A stretch of 7,186 nucleotides of DNA from the NCBI GenBank assembly GCA_018817545.1, contig JAHITL010000065.1:1-7186 (forward strand), in the 5' to 3' direction. The DNA comes from Patescibacteria group bacterium. Lineage in GTDB: Bacteria; Patescibacteriota; Patescibacteriia; Patescibacteriales; GWC2-42-12. The first letter of the stretch is position 1, and every line of letters starts with the position of its first letter. Under the pieces are notes generated by a model. That model was given only the letters and a program-made list of their open reading frames with translations. It did no database searches and was not told the origin of the DNA. This document shows, in pieces, positions 1 to 5,839 of the stretch. Made by a program: the position numbers and the translations under genes.

Positions 1-1518
1 ACACTTAGACTCGAAAAAGATATTGAAAAAATAACAATTACTAAAAAATATACCTTTAATAATGCTTCATTTGAAAAATCAGCATCAACATGGTCGTGGA
101 AACCTGAATTAAAGGTAAAAACTGGCACACAAAGATCTTGCAAAAGTTTGCATTCTGTAAATAAAGAAGTATGGAATGAGCTAGTGAATGAAGTTAAGAA
201 AATTATTCCTAAGATATTATATTTCCCCGATTTTCTTTTTGATTTTCCAACAAAAATATATTTAGAAAATATCGAAACTTTAACAAGCGAAAAGGAAAAA
301 GAAGTACAAAAAGAATACAGACAAATAATTGACGATATATTACATACCATAAATTCTAGTTATTCACTCAACGACTTTTTAACAAAGTTAAAAGCACTAA
401 CAGACACAGCGAAACAATCTGCTTCATCTCAAATAAAACAAGAAATTTCTTCAATTTTAAATCAAAAAATTGTCGTTCCTTGGCAAGAGATTTTTTCTGG
501 CCCAAATAAAAACATCATAATTGAAACTGGCAATGATCAAACTGGGTATTTTATCCAGTTAAAAGTGAATGAAGGCACGAGCCACTTTTTGATAAATGAA
601 AGAAGTCTTGGCTTTAGATGGTTTTTTGGTTTTATTCTTTTTACAGAGTTTAGAAAGGCAAGAGCTGATGAAAGCGGTGAATATCTATTTTTATTTGATG
701 AACCTGCAAGTAATCTCCACGAAAGCTCACAACAAAAATTACTGTCTCTTTTTGAGAAACTTATTGATAAATCAAAAATTATTTATTCAACACATAGTCC
801 ATATCTCATCAATCCAAAATTTATTTTAAATTGTTTTATTGTAAAAGACACAGGGAGAGACAATTCAAATGACTATGACTTTAGACAAAACATCAAGGCG
901 ATACCACACAAACAATTTGTGGCTAATTACCCAAACGAAGAAACCCATTTTAAACCAATTCTTGATGTTTTAGAATTTCACGCAACAGATTTTGAGCTTA
1001 CGGATAAAATTGTTTTTACTGAGGGAAAATTTGATTACTACACATTCAAATGGGTTAAGGATATGTTTTTTGCAGATCAATGTTTTGATTTTAAATTCTA
1101 TCCTGGTGCAAGTGTTGATAAATATGAAAATATTTTTAGAGAATATCTGGCACATAACAAAAAATTTATTGCTATTTTTGATGCCGATGGAACTGCCACA
1201 ACAAAAGGCAAAGGTGCAAAAAACAGATATCTAAAAGAAATTTCTCAAGAATTAGAAAAACAAATATTTACACTTGATGATATTAATATAATTTTTGATA
1301 CTTTCACAACAGAAAAACTATTTACAGAAGACGAAAAATTACAGATTCAACAAAAATCATTTCCGAGCGAGACATCTTTCAACAAAAATCATTTCAATTC
1401 AGCGATTCAAGAACTTTTCATTAGCGAAGAATCTTTCGCTTTATCTAATGAAACAAAAGAAAATTTCAAAAAAATCTTTGAGTTTATCAAAAATAAATTT
1501 ACTCCATTAGATATATAA
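1..1518 (+). CDS. OLD-like ATPase with C-terminal TOPRIM nuclease domain (5'-partial)
   Basis: The frame is open from base 1, so the true start and the Walker A motif lie upstream; 505 residues are visible. In visible-frame numbering there is an ABC-signature-like stretch NERSLGFRWFF (199-209), a Walker B motif LFLFDEP (229-235) and a switch histidine in STHSP (263-267). A TOPRIM domain follows, with its glutamate in EGKFD (341-345) and the DxD pair in FDADG (394-396). This order matches the OLD family of ATP-powered nucleases, which cut or nick DNA and often act in phage defence. The region between the ATPase N-terminus and the signature (about 50-150) is lysine/glutamate-rich, as expected for an SMC-like inserted coil. 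The stop lies 2 bases before hsdS, so the two genes are probably co-translated. A role as accessory effector of the restriction locus is inferred. TTG at 148 is not a convincing start, because coding continues upstream. Confidence 0.85.
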   Translation, partial: TLRLEKDIEKITITKKYTFNNASFEKSASTWSWKPELKVKTGTQRSCKSLHSVNKEVWNELVNEVKKIIPKILYFPDFLFDFPTKIYLENIETLTSEKEKEVQKEYRQIIDDILHTINSSYSLNDFLTKLKALTDTAKQSASSQIKQEISSILNQKIVVPWQEIFSGPNKNIIIETGNDQTGYFIQLKVNEGTSHFLINERSLGFRWFFGFILFTEFRKARADESGEYLFLFDEPASNLHESSQQKLLSLFEKLIDKSKIIYSTHSPYLINPKFILNCFIVKDTGRDNSNDYDFRQNIKAIPHKQFVANYPNEETHFKPILDVLEFHATDFELTDKIVFTEGKFDYYTFKWVKDMFFADQCFDFKFYPGASVDKYENIFREYLAHNKKFIAIFDADGTATTKGKGAKNRYLKEISQELEKQIFTLDDINIIFDTFTTEKLFTEDEKLQIQQKSFPSETSFNKNHFNSAIQELFISEESFALSNETKENFKKIFEFIKNKFTPLDI

Positions 1519-1520
1519 CT

Positions 1521-2900
1521 ATGGCACAAATAAGCTACATAAAATATACAGATGTCCTCGAAGCTCGCAGATACGATGCGGAGTGTTTTGTTGTATTAAG
1601 TTTTTTAAAAAATAAATATAATTTAATAAATTCAACTGATTTTTCCGATAAAAATTACATTGAAATAATTGATGGTGATAGAGGTAAAAATTATCCAAAT
1701 GGTGATGATTTTTCTTCAAAAGGATTTTGTTTATTTTTAAATACATCCAATGTTTTAAGCGATGGTTTTAATTTAGAAAATGGACAATTTATAACTAAAA
1801 ATAAAGATGGAATTTTAGGAGGTGGAAAGCTAAAAAGAAACGATATAGTTTTTACTACAAGAGGAACAATAGGCAATATTGGAATTTATAATGAATTTAT
1901 TGAGTATCAGAATTTAAGAATAAACTCGGGAATGGTAATTTTTAGATTAAAAAATATTAATCCAAGTTTTTTCTTTATATTTTTATTATCTCCTTATTTT
2001 AAAAATCAAATAAAAGCCTATTCATCAGGGTCAGTTCAAAGTCAAATACCAATTCAGACAATTAAAAAACTTAAAATTCCTCTTTTCCCTCAATCCTTTC
2101 AACTCCAAATTGAACAAATCGTAAAATCTGCTCACCAAAAACAAACTCAATCTAAAAAACTCTACCACGAGGCCGAAGAACTTTTACTTGCTGAGCTTGG
2201 ACTCCTTAATTATCAAGTCAACCACGAACTTACTTTTTCCACCACAAAAAAAGCAATAGAACAAGCTCGCAGATACGACAGCGAATATTTTCAGCCAAAA
2301 TATGCGGAGATTATCAAAAAAATTGAAAATTATGCAGGCGGATGGGATTTTGCAGGCGAAATGGTGAAATGGAAAAAAGGAGTTGAAGTTGGAACAGATG
2401 CATACACCGAAACAGGAAAAGATTTTGTCAGAGTTTCAGATTTTACAGTTTTTGGATTGTCAGAATCAAACAGAAAAATATCAGACGAAGCATTTGAAGG
2501 GCTAAAAAAGAATTATCAACCAAAACAAGGTGAGATACTTTTTACAAAAGATGGAACTATTGGAATTAGTTATGTTTTAAAAGAAGATATCCAAGGAGTT
2601 TTGAGCGGTGCATTTTTGAGATTAACTTTAAAAGAAAAATATCAAGATTTTGAAAAGGAGTGCTTATCTTTGATATTTAGTTCTATTCTTTGCAAAATGC
2701 AGGTAGAAAAATTATCTGGTGGAGCTTTGATTGCTCATTTGAAACCATCAGATTTTGAAACATTTAAAATCCCCCTCATCAAACCATTAATCCAAAAACA
2801 GATCGCTCTAAAAATCCAAGAAAGCCATAGATTAAGGAAAGAAAGCAAAGATCTTTTGGAAGAAGCAAAAAGAAAAGTAGAAGAAGAGATTGAGAAATAA
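1521..2900 (+). CDS. hsdS: Type I restriction-modification specificity subunit HsdS
   Basis: This 459-residue protein has the two-fold repeated layout of HsdS, which selects the DNA target for the HsdM methylase and HsdR nuclease. The first target-recognition domain spans about residues 1-190 and carries the IIDGDRGKNYP and TTRGTIG motifs. A conserved coil follows at about 193-228. The second domain covers about 248-420 and has the matching TKDGTIG motif, and a C-terminal charged coil runs from 425 to 459. The halves begin with near-identical segments, EARRYDAECF (14-23) and QARRYDSEYF (248-257). ATG is 2 bases after the upstream stop with no Shine-Dalgarno sequence, so translational coupling is likely. 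The length is normal for a full two-domain HsdS. HsdM and HsdR are not in the window. The two domains predict a bipartite target, which cannot be read from the sequence. Confidence 0.93.
   Translation: MAQISYIKYTDVLEARRYDAECFVVLSFLKNKYNLINSTDFSDKNYIEIIDGDRGKNYPNGDDFSSKGFCLFLNTSNVLSDGFNLENGQFITKNKDGILGGGKLKRNDIVFTTRGTIGNIGIYNEFIEYQNLRINSGMVIFRLKNINPSFFFIFLLSPYFKNQIKAYSSGSVQSQIPIQTIKKLKIPLFPQSFQLQIEQIVKSAHQKQTQSKKLYHEAEELLLAELGLLNYQVNHELTFSTTKKAIEQARRYDSEYFQPKYAEIIKKIENYAGGWDFAGEMVKWKKGVEVGTDAYTETGKDFVRVSDFTVFGLSESNRKISDEAFEGLKKNYQPKQGEILFTKDGTIGISYVLKEDIQGVLSGAFLRLTLKEKYQDFEKECLSLIFSSILCKMQVEKLSGGALIAHLKPSDFETFKIPLIKPLIQKQIALKIQESHRLRKESKDLLEEAKRKVEEEIEK
1561..1576 (+). repeat. Direct repeat, copy 1, within hsdS
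   Basis: The 16-base sequence AAGCTCGCAGATACGA recurs exactly at 2263-2278, 702 bases (234 codons) away and in frame. It encodes the conserved ARRYD segment that opens each target-recognition domain. Identity at the DNA level, above the protein-level need, could support recombination that swaps or loses a domain. Confidence 0.8.
2263..2278 (+). repeat. Direct repeat, copy 2, within hsdS
   Basis: This is the second exact copy of the 16-base repeat at 1561-1576, at the start of the second target-recognition domain. Confidence 0.8.
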
Positions 2901-2925
2901 TTTTAATTTTTAACAAGTAAAAAAT

Positions 2926-3804
2926 ATGAGTGATAAAATAAATCTTATTAGACCAGAAAAGATTAATCTTATAAACAACCCCACTTTGACTGAAAAATGG
3001 GTGCAAGAAATAATTGCAAATGATCCATCTATTTTGGGATTAGGCGATTTGATATTGAAAGATAAAGAAAGAATCCATCCAAAAGCAGGAAGACTTGATT
3101 TATTACTTCAAGATCCTGACTCTGAAAGAAGATACGAAGTAGAAATTCAGCTTGGGAAAGTCGATGAGAGTCATATTATTAGAACAATTGAATATTGGGA
3201 TATTGAGAAAAAAAGATACCCGCAATATGATCATTGCGCCGTTATCATTGCCGAAGATATCACAAATAGATTTTTGAATGTAATCAATATTTTCAATGGT
3301 ACGATTCCACTTATTGCGATAAAAATGGAAGCTTTCAAGAACGAAAATGATTATTGGTTGAATTTCACAACCGTATTAAATGAAGTTAGTCTCGGACTTG
3401 TAGAAGAAGATGAAATCAAAGAAGCAACAGATAGAAATTATTGGGAAAAAAGAGGAACAACAAAAACAGTTGCCTTGGCTGATGAGTTAGTGGCAATGAT
3501 AAATGAATTTACTAGCGGTTATGAGTTAAAATACAACAAATTCTATGTTGGACTAGCTAAAGACGGACAACCTGATAATTTTGTTATTTTTAGACCAAAA
3601 AAATCAAATACCACAATGGAAATAAGACTGGAACAAACAGTAGAAACAGATAAATTGATTGAAGATGCAAGTTTAGATCTAATGGAATATGACAATAAAT
3701 GGAATAGATATAGAATTAGAATTTCAAAACAAGACTTAACTAAGAATAAGGAGTTGATAATAAATTTGCTTAAAATGGCTTACGGAAAAACAATAAAAGA
3801 ATAA
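2926..3804 (+). CDS. Predicted PD-(D/E)XK-type nuclease with DUF5655-like C-terminal domain
   Basis: This 292-residue soluble protein has no signal peptide or membrane segment. The N-terminal half contains a helix with an acidic residue (TEKWVQEIIANDPSILGLGD, 22-41), then Asp58 in GRLDLLL and E73-x-Q75 in YEVEIQLG. This is the E...D...(E)xK/Q pattern of PD-(D/E)XK nucleases, with Gln in place of the usual Lys. The C-terminal part (about 185-290) has the YNKFYVGL, NFVIFRPKK, MEIRL and WNRYRIRI stretches of a DUF5655-like domain often found with predicted nucleases. It starts 25 bases after hsdS, with no clear Shine-Dalgarno sequence, and looks to be in the same operon. A DNA-cleaving role in the restriction locus is inferred. 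It is too short for HsdR and shows no helicase motifs. Confidence 0.7.
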   Translation: MSDKINLIRPEKINLINNPTLTEKWVQEIIANDPSILGLGDLILKDKERIHPKAGRLDLLLQDPDSERRYEVEIQLGKVDESHIIRTIEYWDIEKKRYPQYDHCAVIIAEDITNRFLNVINIFNGTIPLIAIKMEAFKNENDYWLNFTTVLNEVSLGLVEEDEIKEATDRNYWEKRGTTKTVALADELVAMINEFTSGYELKYNKFYVGLAKDGQPDNFVIFRPKKSNTTMEIRLEQTVETDKLIEDASLDLMEYDNKWNRYRIRISKQDLTKNKELIINLLKMAYGKTIKE

Positions 3805-3808
3805 GGAG
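3803..3808 (+). promoter_or_regulatory. Strong Shine-Dalgarno sequence AAGGAG
   Basis: AAGGAG overlaps the nuclease stop codon and stands 9 bases before ATG at 3818. It is the clearest ribosome binding site in the window; the full-length genes nearby lack one. It suggests that a fourth operon gene starts, or once started, at 3818. Confidence 0.5.
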
Positions 3809-3817
3809 TTTTAAAAA

Positions 3818-3916
3818 ATGGCATTCACCCCCAGCCCCTCTTCCATTTTTCAAAACAAAAAAATCAAATTCATTCTTAATAATAAGGAAAGCCTATCAAA
3901 TTCTATATTTAATTGA
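3818..3916 (+). pseudogene. Short ORF after the defence operon, probable truncated gene start
   Basis: Thirty-two codons run from an ATG placed 9 bases after AAGGAG and end at TGA. The first residues are MAFTPSPSSIFQNKK. No family is recognised; a faint likeness of TPSPxxxIF to the N-termini of UvrD-like helicases is too short to trust. The good ribosome site and position directly after the nuclease gene fit a fourth operon gene whose body was lost where the palindrome-rich region begins. It could equally be a chance ORF. The bases from here to the methyltransferase start at 4157 hold no other gene that I can support. Confidence 0.3.
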
Positions 3917-3949
3917 AAAATATTTATTGAACTCGCTCGACTGCTGTCG

Positions 3950-4011
3950 CGCCCCGTTGCAATCTCCTCATCATTTCTATATCTAATAATAATGTAATGA
4001 TTCGTCGGGGC
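3950..4011. repeat. Imperfect inverted repeat with GC-rich arms
   Basis: CGCCCCG at 3950-3956 faces CGGGGCG at 4005-4011, with weaker complementarity inside (TCATCATT against AATGTAATGA). The right arm abuts the attC-like palindrome that starts at 4011. It could be the end of a further site or the junction with the defence operon. No U-tract follows, so it is not an obvious terminator. Confidence 0.45.
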
Positions 4012-4132
4012 GTATAACACGGTATATCTGGTTCGCTTCGTGCCCTCGCTCTCCCATATTTTTGATTTTTTTCTATATTTAATTTAACATTGAAGCAAGT
4101 CCAAAACATCAGATATACCGAAACGTTGTACG
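4011..4132 (+). repeat. attC-like palindrome 1 (upstream of methyltransferase)
   Basis: The outer arms CGTATAAC (4011-4018) and GTTGTACG (4125-4132) pair at 7 of 8 positions. The internal loop has 1 base on the left (4019) and 4 on the right (4121-4124). A perfect 11 bp stem, CGGTATATCTG with CAGATATACCG, spans 4020-4030 and 4110-4120. The centre of about 79 bases is mostly AT-rich and includes TCGCTTCG at 4033. GTATAAC and GTTGTAC each fit the integron consensus RYYYAAC/GTTRRRY at 6 of 7 positions, and the 122-base length is within the range for attC. Its function as a recombination site is inferred. Confidence 0.5.
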
Positions 4133-4135
4133 AAA

Positions 4136-4158
4136 TTTTGTTTGAATAAAATTTTTAT
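4136..4158 (+). repeat. Perfect 23 bp inverted repeat, left arm
   Basis: This arm is the exact reverse complement of 4885-4907. It covers the 21 bases before the methyltransferase ATG and its first two bases (A and T), starting just 3 bases inside attC-like palindrome 1. The repeat length makes chance unlikely even in AT-rich DNA. Confidence 0.85.
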
Positions 4159-4888
4159 GTCAATATTTTTCAGTAACAATAAAGAACAGAAGGATTATAT
4201 CTGGGAAAAATTAAACAAGAAACATCCGGAATTTAAAACTGGAGGATATTTTTTTCGAAAATATTTAAAAATTTATATCAATAATAATTCAATTATTATT
4301 GATGCTGGCTGCGGAGATAATGGAATACTCTCGGAATTTAAATCTATACCAAAGTTAATTATTGGTGTCGATGTAAACAAAAAATTGTTAGATAAAAATC
4401 AAATCGTAAATAAAAAAATAATTGCCAATTTAGAACATATTCCACTAGATAGCAATTCTGTAGATATCGTAATTTCTGAATTTGTCTTAGAGCATTTGCG
4501 TAGCCCATCCTTTGTTTTAAAAGAAATATTTAGAGTTCTAAAGCCTGGCGGCGTATTTATCTTTATTACTCCTAATATCATAAATCCTATAATGGCTTTG
4601 TGTAAAATATTGCCTCATACCATTCATGTATCCTTAAGAAAAACATTGTTGAAAAAAGAAGAAGAAACGCACTTCACTTACTACAAAGCGAATACATACC
4701 GCAAATTACTAAAATTGGGGGCATTGGTCGGGTTTCAAAATTGTGAAATTTTAAGAGCCGGCAATCCCGAATATTTTGGATTTTGCAAACCACTCGTATC
4801 AATATCAATTTTTTTTGAAAAACTGATTGATAATAATTTTTTAAATATTCTCAAAATGTATTTGGTTGGTTGTTTTAAAAAAGAATAA
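4157..4888 (+). CDS. SAM-dependent class I methyltransferase (Methyltransf_11-like)
   Basis: From the ATG at 4157 the protein has 243 residues. The SAM-binding core is clear: motif I DAGCGDNG (49-56), the acidic end of strand 2 in GVDVN (70-74), SVDIVISEFVLEHL (101-114) and LKPGGVFIF (128-136). A C-terminal extension of about 100 residues contains HFTYY (172-176). This type transfers a methyl group from SAM, commonly to small molecules, lipids or surface glycans; the substrate cannot be read here. There are no DNA-methylase catalytic motifs such as NPPY, so it is not HsdM. An upstream TTG at 4142 is in frame but lies within the inverted repeat, and ATG is preferred. No Shine-Dalgarno sequence or clear promoter precedes it. 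It is a lone gene between two attC-like palindromes, which fits a single-gene cassette. Confidence 0.85.
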   Translation: MSIFFSNNKEQKDYIWEKLNKKHPEFKTGGYFFRKYLKIYINNNSIIIDAGCGDNGILSEFKSIPKLIIGVDVNKKLLDKNQIVNKKIIANLEHIPLDSNSVDIVISEFVLEHLRSPSFVLKEIFRVLKPGGVFIFITPNIINPIMALCKILPHTIHVSLRKTLLKKEEETHFTYYKANTYRKLLKLGALVGFQNCEILRAGNPEYFGFCKPLVSISIFFEKLIDNNFLNILKMYLVGCFKKE

Positions 4889-4907
4889 AAATTTTATTCA
4901 AACAAAA
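4885..4907 (-). repeat. Perfect 23 bp inverted repeat, right arm
   Basis: This is the exact reverse complement of 4136-4158. It begins just before the methyltransferase TAA (4886-4888) and runs 19 bases past it. Both gene ends are therefore embedded in one terminal repeat, and the mRNA ends could pair with each other. Confidence 0.85.
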
Positions 4908-4909
4908 CT

Positions 4910-4953
4910 CGAGGTGACGCTGCGCTTTCGCTCCCTTCGGTCGCTCACCCTCG
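4910..4953. repeat. GC-rich bulged hairpin after the methyltransferase
   Basis: CGAGGTGACGC (4910-4920) pairs with GCTCACCCTCG (4943-4953) with two single-base bulges. The loop region is rich in TTCGCTCCC and CTTCGG motifs. It lies between the 23 bp repeat and attC-like palindrome 2 and could hinder transcription or serve as an extra fold. It has no following U-tract. Confidence 0.5.
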
Positions 4954-5050
4954 CCTAACAAGTGATAACCGGAAAATGCCTCAGCTCGGCATTTTCCCAA
5001 ATTCTCTTTCGCTTCGCTTTAGAGAACCTCGGTTATCACTGATGTTATGT
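4953..5050 (+). repeat. attC-like palindrome 2 (downstream of methyltransferase)
   Basis: GCCTAAC (4953-4959) fits the integron R'' consensus RYYYAAC fully, and GTTATGT (5044-5050) fits GTTRRRY at 6 of 7 positions. The internal loop has 1 base on the left (4960) and 3 on the right (5041-5043). A perfect 11 bp stem, AGTGATAACCG with CGGTTATCACT, spans 4961-4971 and 5030-5040. The centre folds into two hairpins: GGAAAATGCC/GGCATTTTCC (4971-4980/4988-4997) and TTCTCT/AGAGAA (5002-5007/5021-5026). This gives a branched fold of 98 bases, as known for some attC sites. The layout matches palindrome 1 although the base sequence differs, a hallmark of attC sites. Confidence 0.55.
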
Positions 5051-5255
5051 AAAATAGCCAGAAATTTCTTTATTTATTTTTAAGATTTTTTGGCAATTTA
5101 TTTCGGGCCGAATATGGCTTGTGATATAAATTGAACGGTGAACCCTACCTGATCGACGTCGAAGCTTTTGCCAAAACATATAAACTGGTTGAAAACTAAA
5201 AATAAATTGCCAAAAACACATTAAGGAATAGAAATTTCTGACTACATCACATAAC
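5044..5255. repeat. Nested long inverted repeat, about 212 bases
   Basis: Three stems nest symmetrically: GTTATGT with ACATAAC (5044-5050/5249-5255), CAGAAATTTCT with AGAAATTTCTG (5059-5069/5230-5240), and a perfect 17 bp pair (5087-5103/5200-5216). The gaps between the first two stems are 8 bases on both sides. The left terminus is the right box of attC-like palindrome 2. The 96-base centre holds a GC-richer coding scrap. It may be a MITE-like element, or a gene-less cassette bounded by two recombination boxes. No target-site duplication was recognised. Confidence 0.65.
5131..5199 (+). pseudogene. Coding scrap, C-terminal tail of an unknown protein
   Basis: The frame gives NGEPYLIDVEAFAKTYKLVE followed by Asn and a TAA stop. 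An in-frame TGA stands at 5122-5124, so only about 24 codons are open and the only possible start is TTG. The first half is just over half G+C, unlike the surrounding DNA. The pattern GExYxIDxExFxKTY recalls the C-termini of some small phage-related proteins, a weak memory-based likeness. It sits inside the palindrome 5044-5255 and is most simply a captured gene end. It could also be a chance ORF. Confidence 0.3.
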
Positions 5256-5304
5256 AGCGTGTATCTGGCTACGGAAAATTGGCGTTATTTGAATTCTTAA
5301 GGGG

Positions 5305-5337
5305 GTCTGTCGTCAAATACCATATTCGACGACGGAC
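5305..5337. repeat. Strong 33-base hairpin
   Basis: GTCTGTCGTC (5305-5314) pairs with GACGACGGAC (5328-5337) over 10 positions with one T-G wobble. One mismatch, a further 4 bp (AATA/TATT) and a CCA loop follow. It has no U-tract, so it is not a terminator. It may be a dispersed REP-like palindrome or the end of a lost mobile element. Confidence 0.6.
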
Positions 5338-5364
5338 ATATTTAGTCATAAAAACAGAGCTCAA

Positions 5365-5750
5365 GGTTATAAAACGGTTAATTTAAATAATTTTGCGGAT
5401 AAGAGATTAGGAATAAGCTGACTGATTATTGGGCAACACATGAAGTGACAGAAAAAGAAAAGTTTGCCATTCTCACCAACATAATTCATAGAGAATGGAG
5501 CGGTTTGACAGTCAAAAAGCATAAGAGCATTAAAAAACTTAAAGGCCACAACTTACGCGACAACATGACCGAGTCTGAGTTGGTTTTTACTTCCTTAGCT
5601 GAGCTTACAACTAGAAATGTGGCTGAAAAAGATTTAGCTACCGGCTTAGACGAAAATGTTATCTCCGCAATCAAGGGTGGTCGCTACGCTGGTAAGGCAA
5701 GAAATGATTTTGAAAAATTGACCGGTAAAAAAAGTGGTTTCAGGAGATAA
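5365..5750 (+). pseudogene. BRO/DinD-like protein, 5'-truncated and frameshifted remnant
   Basis: The open frame from 5403 reads EIRNKLTDYWATHEV, then FAILTNIIHREWSG, LRDNMTESELVF, LAELTTRNVAEK and GGRYAGKARNDFEKLTGK. This matches the C-terminal half of BRO-N/DinD-type proteins as I recall them (LTDxW, EYAILTxEI, NLRDxMTxxEL, AGxARxxxE). These occur in phages and bacteria as antirepressor-like or damage-inducible proteins. An in-frame TAA (5400-5402) stops the frame upstream, while another frame (5365-5418) encodes GYKTVNLNNFADKRLGIS, which fits the segment expected before IRNKLTD. A frameshift therefore lies near 5400-5412. The N-terminal BRO-N domain of roughly 150 residues is missing; nothing like it is seen in 5260-5360. 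GTG at 5445 is the nearest formal start but cuts the conserved LTDYW motif, so it is probably not a genuine start. Confidence 0.65.
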
Positions 5751-5756
5751 TTTTTT

Positions 5757-5828
5757 ACCACCAGCTAATCGAAAGAAATTGTCGCTTCGCGACAAAAAAT
5801 AAAAAAAATTTCGCCTCTGCCCGGTGGT
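5757..5828. repeat. Palindromic element after the BRO remnant
   Basis: ACCACC (5757-5762) faces GGTGGT (5823-5828), GAAATT (5775-5780) faces AATTTC (5807-5812), and a tight hairpin GTCGC-TTC-GCGAC (5781-5793) sits inside. It follows the BRO remnant stop by 6 bases. The A-rich stretch after the hairpin is the wrong polarity for a + strand intrinsic terminator. It shares TCGCTTCG with the attC-like palindromes, but its ends are ACC/GGT rather than AAC/GTT. Confidence 0.5.
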
Positions 5829-5839
5829 TAATCAACTGT

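Noticed and set aside
970..1234. Several short ORFs on both strands inside the OLD-like, hsdS and nuclease genes
   Set aside because: They overlap strongly supported genes, show no domain-like sequence, and are shadows of those genes.
3924..4109. A 61-codon ORF on the - strand
   Set aside because: It lies across palindromic arms and AT-rich filler and has no recognisable domain. It looks like a by-product of the GC-rich arms.
4142..4156. TTG start for the methyltransferase at 4142
   Set aside because: It adds only five residues, lies wholly inside the 23 bp inverted repeat, and ATG follows directly at 4157.
3918..5400. CRISPR array or retron
   Set aside because: The repeats are inverted, not direct and regularly spaced, with no Cas or reverse transcriptase gene nearby.
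5445..5750. An intact 101-residue gene starting at GTG 5445
   Set aside because: Conserved family sequence (IRNKLTDYW) is encoded in the same frame upstream of this GTG, so the gene is a remnant rather than a short complete gene.
5781..5805. Rho-independent terminator at the GTCGCTTCGCGAC hairpin
   Set aside because: The hairpin is followed on the + strand by an A-tract, not a T-tract, and on the - strand the sequence after it is AATTTC, so neither direction has the required tail.
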